Of a stretch of DNA of 62,975 nt, positions 18,677 through 31,002 are shown piece after piece. Positions within the stretch are counted from its first letter, which is position 1, and each line of letters starts with the position of its first letter. The notes beneath the pieces are model-generated. The model saw only the letters and a list, made by a program, of their open reading frames with translations. It had not been told where the DNA came from and ran no database searches. The position numbers and the translations under genes are program-made. Origin of the DNA: Rhodoferax sp. (lineage in GTDB: Bacteria; Pseudomonadota; Gammaproteobacteria; Burkholderiales; Burkholderiaceae_C); the NCBI RefSeq assembly GCF_010365055.1, contig NZ_JAAFHA010000011.1, positions 1-62,975 of the forward strand. Direction: 5' to 3'.

Positions 18677-19728
18677 TGGTCTTGAGTAACTTGCAGATTG
18701 GTTTGGCTATTCTGGGCGGGTTGGTGCTGGTGGCGATGGCCGCACACGCAGCCTGGTCCGCCCGTAAGAACCGGCCGCGCCAGGCGGCGCCCAATGACCC
18801 GGTTGTTGGACCCAACAACCAGTCTCAAGTGGGGGCCGGGATTGAGCCCGGGCTGGACGTGGCCGCGTTTGACGTCGCGAGTTTCCCGCTGCCGATACTG
18901 GAAAAGCGAGCGGCCCTGGACGCCCTGATCGACGTCATCGCGCCGATTGCGCTGGAGGGCATGGTGTCGGGTGACGCCGCGCTGGCCGCGATGCCGCCGA
19001 CGCGCCGGGCTGGCAGCAAGCCCTTTGCCATTGAAGGATTTAACGAAGTGGCGCAGCGCTGGGAGATGCCGATGGCGGGCCAGCGCTATGCCCTGTTTCA
19101 GGCTGGGGTGCAACTGGCCAACCGATCCGGCGCGCTCAATGAAATTGAATATTCCGAGTTTGTGATGAAAACGCAGGCCTTTTGCGACGCCATCAATGGC
19201 ACGCCCGACTTTCCCGAGATGCGCGAAGAAGTGGCTCGGGCGCGTGAACTCGATCAGTTTGCCAGCGACCACGACGCCCAGCTGGGCTTTGTGTTGCGCG
19301 CCCGCCAAGCGGCTTGGAGCCCGGGCTATGTGCAACAAAATGCGGCGCGCCTGGGCTTTGTAGCAGGCGCCATCCCCGGGCGCATGGTCGTGCCCGCCAG
19401 CACGGCCGGAATGCCGCCGGTGCTGGGTCTGAGTTTTGACACCCAGGCGGCGCTCGCGGACGACCCGGCCCAATCTGCCCTTCGCGATGTGGCGATCAGC
19501 CTGGATGTGGCGCAGGTTGACCGCAGCGAGCGCGCCTTTGAGCGCATGCGCGAGGCCGCCCTGGCCCTGGCAGACAGCATGGACGGCGTGGTGACCGATG
19601 ACAACGGACAGCCTCTGGCGCCTGAGGCGATGGACGTGATTGGTGCCGAGCTTGAACAGTTGTACGACACGCTGGACCAGCGTGATCTGTCCGCCGGGTC
19701 GGCGCTGGCGCGACGCCTTTTTTCCTGA
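18676..19728 (+). CDS. zipA: cell division protein ZipA-like (FtsZ-binding C-terminal domain)
   Basis: A 350-residue protein anchored by one N-terminal membrane helix (LQIGLAILGGLVLVAMAAHAAW, about residues 5-26), followed by a basic stretch, a linker and a C-terminal domain (about 205-345) resembling the ZipA FtsZ-binding fold. The first codon is ATG 18676, overlapping the smc stop; a TTG three nt earlier is less likely. The smc-zipA-ligA order is the usual one in betaproteobacteria and supports the call, because overall similarity to enterobacterial ZipA is low. It would tether FtsZ to the inner membrane at the division site. Confidence 0.8.
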   Translation: MVLSNLQIGLAILGGLVLVAMAAHAAWSARKNRPRQAAPNDPVVGPNNQSQVGAGIEPGLDVAAFDVASFPLPILEKRAALDALIDVIAPIALEGMVSGDAALAAMPPTRRAGSKPFAIEGFNEVAQRWEMPMAGQRYALFQAGVQLANRSGALNEIEYSEFVMKTQAFCDAINGTPDFPEMREEVARARELDQFASDHDAQLGFVLRARQAAWSPGYVQQNAARLGFVAGAIPGRMVVPASTAGMPPVLGLSFDTQAALADDPAQSALRDVAISLDVAQVDRSERAFERMREAALALADSMDGVVTDDNGQPLAPEAMDVIGAELEQLYDTLDQRDLSAGSALARRLFS

Positions 19729-22375
<2,647 letters not shown>

Positions 22376-22407
22376 GGTGGGGCGCGCCCGCTGCGGGCCC
22401 AACTCGT

Positions 22408-24285
22408 TCAGTCAGCGCGTACCGGCAGCGATTCAAGTTTGAAGCGACGGGCCTGCAGCTCGCGGTAGCGTTGCAGTGCGCCCGGGTCGGCTTTGGCCGC
22501 CTGGATGGCCTCGGTTTCCTGCACTTTGAGCTTTTCAACCAGCATGCGGTTGAGCAGGTCACGCAATTCGTTGCTGGCCTCGTCGCTCTGCAGCGGGTCG
22601 GCCAGTTCGTAATCGCTCATGAGTCGAACGGCGAGCTCTTCCTGCGGTTGCCCACGCAGCCCTTCGCGCAGCGCCACCCAGGCTTGCGGGCCGTGTTCGT
22701 GCAGCTGGTTTTCCAGCCAGACAAACAGCGGTCCGTGCGGCTCTGGCAAGTCACACAGCAGGCTATGGTCCTCAGCCGACAGGACTTCAAGCGCCGCCAT
22801 GTCGCCCAGCAGCAGGCGGGCGGCGTAGTCAGCCCGGCTGATGGGCCGCGCCCGCCCACTCAGCCGCGGGCGCGCCACAGATTTTTTAGATGAATTCTGG
22901 CTGTAACCCCCGTATTCATTGGGCAGGTCGCTACGCTTTTCATAACTTCTTGATTTGGCGCCACCTTTGCCTGCCACTGCGGGGTGCCAGACCTCGGTCA
23001 ATTCGCGCGCGGACAACTGCACCAGGTCGGCAATTTCGCTCAGCAATTGCAGTTTGAGGGCGCCCTCGGGCAGCAGCAGCCACAGCGGTTTGGCATTGCT
23101 GGCGAAGTGGGCGCGGCCCTCCGCGGTGTTCAGGTCGCAGCCTTCGCGCGCCGCGTCGATGAGAAAGCGGCTCAAGGGCACGGCTTCGCTCACGTAGCGC
23201 GCGAAGGCGTCCTTGCCAAACTCGCGGATGAAGCTGTCGGGGTCGTGCTCAGGGGGCAAAAACAGAAACTTGACGCTGCGCACATCGGTGGCAAAGGGCA
23301 GGGCGCCATCGAGCGCCTTGCGCGCGGCTCGTCGGCCGGCCGCATCGCCATCGAAACTGAACACCACGGCATCGGTGAAGCGAAACAGCTTGTGCAGATG
23401 CTCCGCCGTGCAGGCTGTTCCCAGTGTTGCGACGGCATTGGCGAAGCCGAGTTGGGCCAGCGCCACCACATCCATATAACCCTCAGTCACGAGCGCGTAG
23501 CCCTGGTCGTTCAGCGCGCTGCGCGCTTCAAATAGGCCGTACAGTTCACGCCCCTTGCTGAAAACCGGGGTTTCGGGCGAATTGAGGTACTTGGGTTTGT
23601 CGTCGCCCAACACCCGGCCACCAAAACCAATGCATTCGCCCTTGATGTTGCGGATCGGGAACATGATGCGGTCGCGAAAGCGGTCGTAGCGCTTTTCCTC
23701 ACCCGACGCTTCATCCACATTCAGAATGACCAGACCACTCTCGACCAGCAGGGGATCGTCATAGTTGGCAAACACGCTGGCCAGGCTGCGCCAGCCTTCG
23801 GGCGCGTAACCCAGGCCAAACTGCTTGGCAATCTCACCCGACAAGCCGCGGCCCTTGAGGTAGTCCACCGCCCGAGGGGACTCTTTCAGCTGTTTTTTGT
23901 AGGCATCGCCCGCTTTTTCGAGCACGCTGTTCAAGGTGCTTTGCTTTTGCCGCTGCTCCAGCGCGCGCGCCCGGTCTTGCGGGCTGGCGTCGTCCTCGGG
24001 CACTTGCAGTCCGTATTGCTGGGCCAGGTCTTGCACCGCCTCGACAAAGCTCATGCCCGCGTGCTCCATCAGGAAACTGATGGCGTCCCCACTCTTGCCA
24101 CAGCCAAAGCAGTGGTAGAACTGTTTGCTTGGGCTGACCGAGAACGAGGGCGACTTTTCCCCATGAAACGGGCATAGGCCCATGAAGTTGGCGCCGCCCT
24201 TTTTGAGCTGCACATAACGGCCCACGATCTCCACCACGTCAGCGCGTGCGAGCAACTCCTGAACAAAGGTCTGGGGAATGGACAT
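22408..24285 (-). CDS. dnaG: DNA primase
   Basis: A 625-residue primase that lays down RNA primers at the replication fork. The N-terminal CHC2 zinc domain is CPFHGEKSPSFSVSPSKQFYHCFGCG (Cys at about 38, His 41, Cys 59 and 62). The TOPRIM/RNA-polymerase core contains ALVTEGYMDVVALAQLGFAN and FSFDGDAAGRRAA. The C-terminal helicase-binding domain starts near residue 485. ATG 24285 starts MSIPQTFVQELLARADVVEI, the family N-terminus. It converges with def. The 169 nt upstream hold no gene that I can support. Confidence 0.96.
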   Translation of the reverse strand: MSIPQTFVQELLARADVVEIVGRYVQLKKGGANFMGLCPFHGEKSPSFSVSPSKQFYHCFGCGKSGDAISFLMEHAGMSFVEAVQDLAQQYGLQVPEDDASPQDRARALEQRQKQSTLNSVLEKAGDAYKKQLKESPRAVDYLKGRGLSGEIAKQFGLGYAPEGWRSLASVFANYDDPLLVESGLVILNVDEASGEEKRYDRFRDRIMFPIRNIKGECIGFGGRVLGDDKPKYLNSPETPVFSKGRELYGLFEARSALNDQGYALVTEGYMDVVALAQLGFANAVATLGTACTAEHLHKLFRFTDAVVFSFDGDAAGRRAARKALDGALPFATDVRSVKFLFLPPEHDPDSFIREFGKDAFARYVSEAVPLSRFLIDAAREGCDLNTAEGRAHFASNAKPLWLLLPEGALKLQLLSEIADLVQLSARELTEVWHPAVAGKGGAKSRSYEKRSDLPNEYGGYSQNSSKKSVARPRLSGRARPISRADYAARLLLGDMAALEVLSAEDHSLLCDLPEPHGPLFVWLENQLHEHGPQAWVALREGLRGQPQEELAVRLMSDYELADPLQSDEASNELRDLLNRMLVEKLKVQETEAIQAAKADPGALQRYRELQARRFKLESLPVRAD

Positions 24286-24454
24286 GCAGTGATTGTAGGA
24301 AGGCGGGGACCGCAGGCTCGCTTACGGCCTGATCGACATTGCTTTGGATCTCGGGCGGCCCGGATTCGACCGGCAGCGGCACCAGCCAATGGGCGGCGCG
24401 CTGAGGGGCCTCGGCGCCGCAGGGCTGGCGGAAATTCGCTTCGCCGCGTGAAAT

Positions 24455-25213
24455 TTAGCGCGGTGCCAGGCGAATCGCGCCGTCCAGGCGAATCACTTCA
24501 CCATTGAGCATGTCATTCTCAAAAATATGCTGCGCCAGTTTGGCGTAGTCCTGCGGCGTTCCCAGGCGCGACGGGAACGGCACGCTGGCGGCGAGCGAGT
24601 CCTGCACCTCCTGGGGCATGCCAAACATCATGGGCGTGCCAAAAATGCCGGGGGCGATGGTCATGTTGCGAATGCCGTTGCGCGCCAGGTCGCGCGCGAT
24701 CGGCAGCGTCATGCCAACAATGCCTCCTTTGGACGCGCTGTAGGCTGCCTGGCCAATCTGACCGTCATACGCGGCCACCGACGCGGTGGAGATCAGCACG
24801 CCGCGCTCGCCGGTGGCTTCCGGGTCGTTCTTGCACATGGCGTCCGCCGCCAGGCGAATCATGTTGAAACTGCCGATCAAATTGACGGTGATGCACTTGG
24901 TGAACACGCCCAGGTTGTGCGCGCCATTCTTGTTCACGGTCTTCTCGGCCGGAGCAATGCCGGCGCAGTTGACCAGGCCCATGAGCTTGCCCATGGACAC
25001 AGCCTTGGCGACCACGGCCTGACCGTCGGCTTCCTGGCTGACATCGCACTTGACGAAAGCGCCGCCAATGTCTTTGGCAATGGCTTCGCCTTTTTCAACC
25101 TGCATATCGGCAATGACCACTTTGCCGCCCTTGGCCGCCAGCATGCGGGCCGTGCCCTCACCCAAACCTGAGGCGCCACCGGTGACGATGAATACTTTGC
25201 CTGCGATGTCCAT
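24455..25213 (-). CDS. 3-hydroxyacyl-CoA dehydrogenase, short-chain (HSD17B10-like)
   Basis: A 252-residue SDR enzyme. The NAD-binding motif is [15 protein letters not shown] (about 11-25) and the catalytic YSASK is in [15 protein letters not shown] (about 157). The family oxidises 3-hydroxy-2-methylacyl-CoA and related thioesters in isoleucine and branched-fatty-acid breakdown. The NADP/NAD site and the C-terminal [16 protein letters not shown] fit the type II 3-hydroxyacyl-CoA dehydrogenase group. AAGGAG lies ahead of ATG 25213. A perfect-arm palindrome of the LiuR class lies 16 nt upstream, which points to control by branched-chain catabolite. Monocistronic. Confidence 0.9.
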   Translation of the reverse strand: MDIAGKVFIVTGGASGLGEGTARMLAAKGGKVVIADMQVEKGEAIAKDIGGAFVKCDVSQEADGQAVVAKAVSMGKLMGLVNCAGIAPAEKTVNKNGAHNLGVFTKCITVNLIGSFNMIRLAADAMCKNDPEATGERGVLISTASVAAYDGQIGQAAYSASKGGIVGMTLPIARDLARNGIRNMTIAPGIFGTPMMFGMPQEVQDSLAASVPFPSRLGTPQDYAKLAQHIFENDMLNGEVIRLDGAIRLAPR

Positions 25214-25228
25214 GTGAAACTCCTTGTG

Positions 25229-25252
25229 ATTGACGTTAACGTAAACGTCAAT
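25229..25252. promoter_or_regulatory. LiuR-type operator upstream of the hydroxyacyl-CoA dehydrogenase
   Basis: Arms ATTGACGTT and AACGTCAAT are perfectly complementary around AACGTA. The tandem ACGTTAACGTAAACGT pattern resembles the MerR-family LiuR (leucine/isovalerate degradation) operators of proteobacteria. It lies directly upstream of the start codon, where a repressor would block transcription. The regulator gene is not in the window. Confidence 0.6.
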
Positions 25253-25355
25253 TATGACGCATCGACAACGGCGTCAATGTCTTCTGCCTCGGGACTTCTG
25301 GCGCAGCGAATTGGCTCAGGACCAACTAGCAAGCGCTCGCTTGTTGGCCCTGATG

Positions 25356-26429
25356 TCAGCAACTTGTCTTGATCAGCGCAGCGGCCTGCTTCACCAAATC
25401 GGGGCCGCGGTAAATGAGACCGGTATAAATTTGCACCAGGTCGGCGCCTGCCTTGATCTTGCTCACGGCGTCGGCCGCAGTCATCACGCCACCGACGCCA
25501 ATGATGGGAAAGCCCGGGCCCAAAGCGGCGCGCAGTTGCCCAATGACGCAGTTGCTCATCGCCAGCACCGGCGCCCCGGACAGGCCACCCGCTTCATCGG
25601 CATGCGCCAGACCCTGCACGGCGTCCCGACTGAGGGTGGTGTTGGTGGCGATCACGCCGTCCATGCCATGGCGCATCAAGGTGGCGGCAATCACCGCCAC
25701 TTGGGAAGCAACAAGGTCGGGGGCAATCTTGACAAAGATGGGCGTCTGTTTGCCATGTTGCGCAGCCAAGGTTTGGCGCCGCTTCGCAATCGCGCCCAGC
25801 AGGCTGTCAAGCGCTTCATCGCTTTGCAGTGCACGCAGGTTTTTGGTGTTCGGGCTCGATATGTTCACGGCGACGTAGTCGGCATAAGGGTAGACCGCGT
25901 CCAGACAAGTCAGGTAGTCGTCGGTGGCGCGTTCCATCGGTGTGGCGGCGTTCTTTCCGATGTTCAAGCCCAACACCATGGGCAGTGGCACTTTTGCCGC
26001 GCTGGGGCTTTGACGCTGGCGATAAAACGATGAGCTTTTGACGTTCGCCACAAAGCTGGCCAAGCCCTCGTTGTTAAACCCGAACCGGTTGATCAGGGCC
26101 CGCGCCTGGGGCAAGCGAAACAGGCGCGGTTTGGGGTTGCCAGGCTGGGCCAGTGGCGTGACGGTGCCGACCTCGACAAAGCCGAAACCCATGGCGCCCA
26201 GACCGTCAATGCAGCGGGCATTTTTGTCCAGCCCGGCGGCCAGCCCAACCCGGTTCGCAAAAGTCAGGCCGGCCAGCGTGATCGGGTCATTCACCCGGCT
26301 GGTGCAATAGGCCAGTTGCAAAGGAGTTCCTTGGGTCAGCGCCAGCGCCTGCACGGTCAACTCATGGGCGGTCTCCGGGTCCAGGCTAAATAAAAAAGGG
26401 CGGGCGAGGGCGTAAGGGATGAGAGCCAT
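25356..26429 (-). CDS. pyrD: dihydroorotate dehydrogenase (quinone), class 2
   Basis: A 357-residue membrane-associated flavoenzyme oxidising dihydroorotate to orotate with quinone (pyrimidine synthesis step 4). The N-terminus [26 protein letters not shown] is the class 2 amphipathic extension. FMN-binding and catalytic segments include [36 protein letters not shown] and [27 protein letters not shown]. The active base Ser is in SSPNT. Divergent from rpiA with a 46-nt gap. Confidence 0.96.
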   Translation of the reverse strand: MALIPYALARPFLFSLDPETAHELTVQALALTQGTPLQLAYCTSRVNDPITLAGLTFANRVGLAAGLDKNARCIDGLGAMGFGFVEVGTVTPLAQPGNPKPRLFRLPQARALINRFGFNNEGLASFVANVKSSSFYRQRQSPSAAKVPLPMVLGLNIGKNAATPMERATDDYLTCLDAVYPYADYVAVNISSPNTKNLRALQSDEALDSLLGAIAKRRQTLAAQHGKQTPIFVKIAPDLVASQVAVIAATLMRHGMDGVIATNTTLSRDAVQGLAHADEAGGLSGAPVLAMSNCVIGQLRAALGPGFPIIGVGGVMTAADAVSKIKAGADLVQIYTGLIYRGPDLVKQAAALIKTSC

Positions 26430-26475
26430 TGGATAATTCCTGCATCGTATTTTTTAACTGACCTGATTTTCACTG

Positions 26476-27180
26476 ATGACAAACCCTGTTTCCCAGTCTG
26501 CCGGCGCGCTTTCGCAAGACGAACTCAAAACCCTGGTCGGCCAGGCCGCGCTGCAGTACGTGGCGCCGGGCGAAATCGTTGGCGTGGGCACCGGTTCAAC
26601 CGTCAACAAGTTCATTGATGCCCTGGCCAGCATGAAGCATCTGATCAAGGGCGCCGTCTCCAGTTCTGAAGCCAGCACGCTGCGCCTGAAGGCCTTGGGC
26701 ATTCCCGTTTTTGACGCCAATGAGGTGAGCGCATTGTCGGTGTACATTGATGGCGCTGACGAGATCGACGGCCACGGCAACATGATCAAAGGCGGTGGCG
26801 CCGCGCTCACGCGCGAGAAGATTGTGGCGGCGCTCGCCAACCAATTTATCTGCATCGCCGATGTGTCCAAACTGGTTGATACCCTGGGCAGGTTTCCCTT
26901 GCCGGTTGAAATCATTCCGATGGCGGCACAGCGGCTCACACAACAGTTTGCTGCGCTGGGGGGCCGGGCGCAGGTGCGTCTCAAGGGCGATCAGCCGCTG
27001 GTGACGGACAACGGTCAGATTCTCCTGGATGTCACCGGTTTACAGATCACCGACCCGCTGGCCTTCGAGACGCTGGTTAGCCAGTGGCCGGGGGTGGTGA
27101 CGGTCGGTGTTTTTGCTTTTCAGAAGGCCCAGGTCTGCCTCTTGGGCACGGACCAAGGCGTCAAGACTCTGATCTTTTGA
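26476..27180 (+). CDS. rpiA: ribose-5-phosphate isomerase A
   Basis: A 234-residue enzyme interconverting ribose-5-phosphate and ribulose-5-phosphate in the pentose phosphate pathway. Motifs visible: [59 protein letters not shown] (catalytic Asp/Glu/Lys) and the C-terminal [18 protein letters not shown] 26476 is preceded by no strong ribosome site. Divergent from pyrD, convergent with the glutaredoxin-like gene. Confidence 0.95.
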   Translation: MTNPVSQSAGALSQDELKTLVGQAALQYVAPGEIVGVGTGSTVNKFIDALASMKHLIKGAVSSSEASTLRLKALGIPVFDANEVSALSVYIDGADEIDGHGNMIKGGGAALTREKIVAALANQFICIADVSKLVDTLGRFPLPVEIIPMAAQRLTQQFAALGGRAQVRLKGDQPLVTDNGQILLDVTGLQITDPLAFETLVSQWPGVVTVGVFAFQKAQVCLLGTDQGVKTLIF

Positions 27181-27226
27181 TTCGTTGCGGAACAGATATC
27201 CAGCGCTGTCCTCAACTGATCAAAGA

Positions 27227-27886
27227 CTAAAACTTGATGCCGGCCGGATTGGCGGCCTTGTCCACTGGTGCAGCACGTAGGGCAGGAGCCACTGCGGGCT
27301 GGTTTTCGACCACTGTGGCGGCGGGCGTCGGTTTTTGGACCGCGACCAGTGGCGTGGGGGCCGGCCGGCGGTACTGGGGGGGCAGCACTGAAGCCTTCGG
27401 ATAACCGGCCGCATCCAAAAATTGCGTCCACTCCGAATCAGAGAAACCCTTGATTTGCTGGCCGCCAATGGTCAAAAACGGCAGCGAGTTCTCGCCACTG
27501 ATGCGTTGCAGTGCATCCGCGTCTTCGGCGGTAGTCACGGTTCTCTCGGTAAAGGGAATGCCGCGACCGCTGAGGAGCGTGCGACCTGATCCGCAGGGGG
27601 CGCAGTTGCTGGAGGTGTAGAGCGTGACCGGGTACTTGCTGAGCACTTGTCGCAACTCAAACGGCAGCGTTGGCGCGTCGGTGCCCATCGCCTTGCCACC
27701 CGCATCGGTTGTGGTCACATTGACCGCAGCAACCGGGGGTTTGTCAGAAAACGTGACTTTGCCATCTGGCCCGACGATGCGATAGACGGTCTGCGCCTGC
27801 GCCAGGCTCAGCGTGAGTAACAGCGCCGCACAAAGCGCAGGGGCGCCCCATGTCCGAGGGGTGGTTTGATGAACACTGTTTTTCAT
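27227..27886 (-). CDS. periplasmic DUF4124/glutaredoxin-like protein
   Basis: A 219-residue protein with a signal peptide (PRTWGAPALCAALLLTLSLAQAQ, cleavage after AQA). A DUF4124 N-terminal strand pair follows (TVYRIVGPDGKVTFSDKPP, about 33-51), then a glutaredoxin fold with YTSSNCAPCGSGRTLL (CxxC at about 92-95) and a cis-Pro-like NSLPFLTIGG region. The proline- and alanine-rich C-terminus is low-complexity. It probably acts in periplasmic thiol chemistry, but no partner is evident. The frame is open to 27904; ATG 27886 begins the better signal peptide. It starts 15 nt after prlC, same strand, so probably co-transcribed. Confidence 0.8.
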   Translation of the reverse strand: MKNSVHQTTPRTWGAPALCAALLLTLSLAQAQTVYRIVGPDGKVTFSDKPPVAAVNVTTTDAGGKAMGTDAPTLPFELRQVLSKYPVTLYTSSNCAPCGSGRTLLSGRGIPFTERTVTTAEDADALQRISGENSLPFLTIGGQQIKGFSDSEWTQFLDAAGYPKASVLPPQYRRPAPTPLVAVQKPTPAATVVENQPAVAPALRAAPVDKAANPAGIKF

Positions 27887-27900
27887 AAGGGACACTCGCT

Positions 27901-29940
27901 TCACTGTTTATCAGACATGCCTTGATGCCGCAGCAAGGCCTCAAGCTCGGGTGCGCGCCCGCGAAAGGCCTTGAACGACTCGATGGCCGGGCGGCTGCCA
28001 CCGGATTCCAAAATGGCTTGTCGGTATTTTCGACCGGTCTCAAGATTCGGCAACCCGTCTTGGCCCACTGTTTCTTCAAAGGCCGCATAGGCATCGGCAC
28101 TGAGCACCTCGGCCCATTTGTAGCTGTAGTAACCGGCGGCGTAACCCCCGGCAAATATATGGCTGAAGGTGTGCGCCGTGCGGCTCCAGTCTGGTGGTTG
28201 CAGCACCGCCACTTCGGCCCGTACCTGGTTCAAAAGGGGCATCAGGTCCAATGCGGGGTCATGGGCGGTGTGCAGCAGCATGTCAAACAACGAAAACTCG
28301 ATCTGGCGTAGCGTTTGCATGCCGCTCTGGAAGTTCTTGGCCGCCAGCATCTTGTCAAAGAGCGCGCGCGGCAGCGCCTCAGCAGTGTCAACATGCGCGC
28401 TCATGTGGCGCACCACGTCCCATTCCCAGCAGAAATTTTCCATGAACTGGCTGGGCAACTCCACCGCATCCCACTCCACGCCGCTAATACCCGACACGTC
28501 ACGTTCGTTGACCTGCGACAGCAGGTGTTGCAGGCCGTGCCCAAATTCGTGAAACAGGGTGGTGACATCGTCGTGCGTCAGCAGCGCGGGCTTGTCCGCC
28601 ACGCCGTCGGCAAAGTTGCACACCAAGTGCGCCACCGGCGTCTGCAGTTGCTGGGTGTCCGGGCGTAGCCAGCGCGAGCGCACATCGTCCATCCAGGCGC
28701 CCCCGCGTTTGCCGGTGCGCGCCGATGGGTCCAAATAAAACTGGCCGACCAACTGGCCCGCGCGCTCAATGCGGAAGAACTTGACACCGGCGTTCCATAC
28801 CGGTGCATGGTCTTCGTCGATGCTGACATCAAACAGGGTTTCGACGATTTTGAATAGGCCCGCGAGTACCTTGGGTGCCGGGAAGTACTGCTTGACTTCC
28901 TGTTCGCTGAAGGCATAGCGCGCTTCTTTCAGCTTTTCGCTGATATAGGGCCAGTCCCAGGCCTGCGGGTCAGGCAGGTTCAGCTCTTGTAGGGCGAACG
29001 CGCGCAGATCGCCCAAGTCATTCTCGGCGAACGGCCGCGCCTTGGTGGCCAGGTCGCGCAAAAAGGCAATGACATGCTCGGGCGACTCGGCCATTTTGGG
29101 TACGACCGAGAGTTCGCCAAAACTGCGGTAGCCGAGTAACTTGGCTTCTTCCAGGCGCAAGGCCAGCATCTCATTGATCAGCGCCGAGTTGTCAAACTGG
29201 CGGGTGGCCGGGTCGGCCTGATCGGAGGCGCGGGTGACATAGGCGCGGTACAGCTTCTCGCGCAGGGCGCTCTTACGGGCGAACTGCATCACCGGCAAGT
29301 AGCACGGCATTTTGAGCGTCAGCTTATAGCCTTCTTTACCTTCTGCTTGTGCCGCGGCCAAGGCGGCCTGCTGCACATCATCGGGCACGCCGTCGAGTTC
29401 GGACGCCTGAGCGTAGTAGGCAAAAGCGTCGGTCGCGTCCAGCGCGTTCTCGCTGAACTTTTGCCCCAGCTCGGCCTGGCGCTCCTGGTTGGCGGCAAAG
29501 CGCTCGCGGTCGGCACCCACCAGTTCCGCGCCACCCAGCACAAAATTGCGCAGCGCGTTTTTGTGAGCCTGGCGCTGCTCTGCATTCAGCGAAGTCGGGT
29601 CAATCGCTTTGTATTTGGCATACAAGCGCTCATCGGCTCCCAGGCGGGTAAAAAACTCGGTGATTTTTGGCAGCGCCTCGTTGTAAGCGGCGCGCAGCTC
29701 GGGCGTGTCGGCCACGCTGTTCAAGTGGCTGACGGCGCCCCAGGCGCGCCCCAACTTTTCGGTGGCGACATCCAGCACACTGGCAATGTCGCCCCAAGCG
29801 GCCGGAAAGTCAGCGGCTGTCACGGTTTCAAGTGCGGCGCTGGCAGTGGCCAGCAACTGGTCGATGGCAGGCGCCACATGGTCCGGCTTGATCTGGTCAA
29901 ACAGCGGCAAATCGTCAAAAGAGAGCAGGGGATTGTTCAT
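27901..29940 (-). CDS. prlC: oligopeptidase A (M3 family zinc metallopeptidase)
   Basis: A 679-residue cytoplasmic peptidase that degrades oligopeptides and cleaved signal peptides. The zinc site is LFHEFGHGLQHLLSQ (HExxH, about residue 463) with the downstream Glu in WDAVELPSQFMENFCWE. The start MNNPLLSFDDLPLFDQIKPDHV at 29940 is the family N-terminus; the open frame upstream to 30063 covers a GC-rich intergenic repeat and is not coding. Length is normal. Upstream folD is on the same strand. Confidence 0.95.
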   Translation of the reverse strand: MNNPLLSFDDLPLFDQIKPDHVAPAIDQLLATASAALETVTAADFPAAWGDIASVLDVATEKLGRAWGAVSHLNSVADTPELRAAYNEALPKITEFFTRLGADERLYAKYKAIDPTSLNAEQRQAHKNALRNFVLGGAELVGADRERFAANQERQAELGQKFSENALDATDAFAYYAQASELDGVPDDVQQAALAAAQAEGKEGYKLTLKMPCYLPVMQFARKSALREKLYRAYVTRASDQADPATRQFDNSALINEMLALRLEEAKLLGYRSFGELSVVPKMAESPEHVIAFLRDLATKARPFAENDLGDLRAFALQELNLPDPQAWDWPYISEKLKEARYAFSEQEVKQYFPAPKVLAGLFKIVETLFDVSIDEDHAPVWNAGVKFFRIERAGQLVGQFYLDPSARTGKRGGAWMDDVRSRWLRPDTQQLQTPVAHLVCNFADGVADKPALLTHDDVTTLFHEFGHGLQHLLSQVNERDVSGISGVEWDAVELPSQFMENFCWEWDVVRHMSAHVDTAEALPRALFDKMLAAKNFQSGMQTLRQIEFSLFDMLLHTAHDPALDLMPLLNQVRAEVAVLQPPDWSRTAHTFSHIFAGGYAAGYYSYKWAEVLSADAYAAFEETVGQDGLPNLETGRKYRQAILESGGSRPAIESFKAFRGRAPELEALLRHQGMSDKQ

Positions 29941-29984
29941 AAATTCTATTTTGCGGCCTGGAGCCGCCAATTCAAGGGAGACCG

Positions 29985-30063
29985 ACGCCGGGCCGCCCCA
30001 AGTCGGTCTGCGGCCCCCTCGGGGGGGCAGCGCAGTACGCGCAGCGACAAGCGTGGGGGCCAC
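29985..30063. repeat. GC-rich intergenic repeat-like block between prlC and folD
   Basis: GGCCCCCTCGGGGGGGCAGC forms a CCCCC/GGGGG hairpin, followed by GCAGTACGCGCAGCGACAAG and CGTGGGGGCC. From memory, strings of this type recur in intergenic DNA of Comamonadaceae. I see only this copy in the window, so membership of a family is unproven. Confidence 0.4.
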
Positions 30064-30066
30064 ACA

Positions 30067-30936
30067 TCAAGCGGTGCGTTCGGCGGCCTCAAGGGTGTTG
30101 ACCAGCAACATCGTAATGGTCATGGGGCCAACCCCACCGGGCACCGGGGTAATGAAGCCGGCAACTTCTTTTACACCGGCAAAGTCCACGTCGCCGCACA
30201 GCTTGCCTTCTTCGGTGCGGTTCATGCCGACATCGATCACGACCGCGCCGGGCTTCACCATGTCCGCGGTCAGCACATTGCGCTTGCCCACGGCAGCGAC
30301 GACCACATCGGCCTGGCGCGTGTGGTAGCCGATATCCAGGGTGGCGCTGTGGCACACGGTGACGGTGGCATTGGCCTGCAGCAGCAGCAGCGCCATGGGT
30401 TTGCCCACCGTGTTGCTGCGACCGATGACCACGGCGTGTTTGCCGCGCAGGTCAATGCCGGTGGTTTCGATCAGCTTCATGCAGCCATAAGGCGTGCAGG
30501 GCCGAAAACCAGGCGCGCCGGTCATCAACTCGCCGGCGCTCAAGGTGGCGTAACCGTCGACGTCTTTGGTGACAGAAATCGCCTCAATCACCTTGTGCGG
30601 GTTGATGTGTTTGGGGATCGGCATCTGCACCAGAATGCCGTGGATCGTCGGGTCGGCATTGAGGGCGGCAATGCGCACCAGCAGGTCTTCTTCGGTCATG
30701 GTTGCTTCGTACTTTTCGAACACCGAGTGCACGCCAGTATCGAGGCAGGCCTTGACTTTGTTGCGCACGTAGACGGCGCTGGCGGGGTCTTCGCCGACCA
30801 GAATGACCGCCAGGCCCGGGGTCACGCCGCGTGCCTTGAGCGCCAGCACACGGGTGGCGACATCGGCACGCAGCTTGGCAGAGAGGGCGACACCGTCGAT
30901 GATTTGACCGAATTGCTGCGTTGTCATGAGTTTCAT
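30067..30936 (-). CDS. folD: bifunctional methylenetetrahydrofolate dehydrogenase/cyclohydrolase
   Basis: A 289-residue cytoplasmic enzyme interconverting 5,10-methylene-THF and 10-formyl-THF with NADP+. Motifs: [18 protein letters not shown] (catalytic Tyr and Lys), [23 protein letters not shown], and the Rossmann [17 protein letters not shown]; the ending is [20 protein letters not shown]. The start is ATG 30936 (MKLMTTQQF); ATG 30927 is an alternative. A dispersed repeat (copy G) lies in its upstream region. Confidence 0.96.
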   Translation of the reverse strand: MKLMTTQQFGQIIDGVALSAKLRADVATRVLALKARGVTPGLAVILVGEDPASAVYVRNKVKACLDTGVHSVFEKYEATMTEEDLLVRIAALNADPTIHGILVQMPIPKHINPHKVIEAISVTKDVDGYATLSAGELMTGAPGFRPCTPYGCMKLIETTGIDLRGKHAVVIGRSNTVGKPMALLLLQANATVTVCHSATLDIGYHTRQADVVVAAVGKRNVLTADMVKPGAVVIDVGMNRTEEGKLCGDVDFAGVKEVAGFITPVPGGVGPMTITMLLVNTLEAAERTA

Positions 30937-30959
30937 TCCTATAAGTAAAAAAGCCCGCT

Positions 30960-30987
30960 AGCCCTTATAGAGGCTGGGCGGGCAGCT
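30960..30987 (-). repeat. short dispersed repeat, copy G
   Basis: On the minus strand AATTTATAGCTGCCCGCCCA continues to AAGGGCTAGCGGGCTTTTTT. The 28-nt core is intact. It is intergenic between the response regulator and folD. The GCCCGC/GCGGGC pair with the T run may also serve as a transcription terminator for the regulator gene. Confidence 0.6.
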
Positions 30988-31002
30988 ATAAATTAAATAG
31001 TG

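Noticed and set aside
29347..30948. 533-codon open frame antisense to prlC and folD
   Set aside because: GC-rich codon bias of the true genes on the other strand creates it; the translation has no recognisable domain and spans two genes and an intergenic gap.
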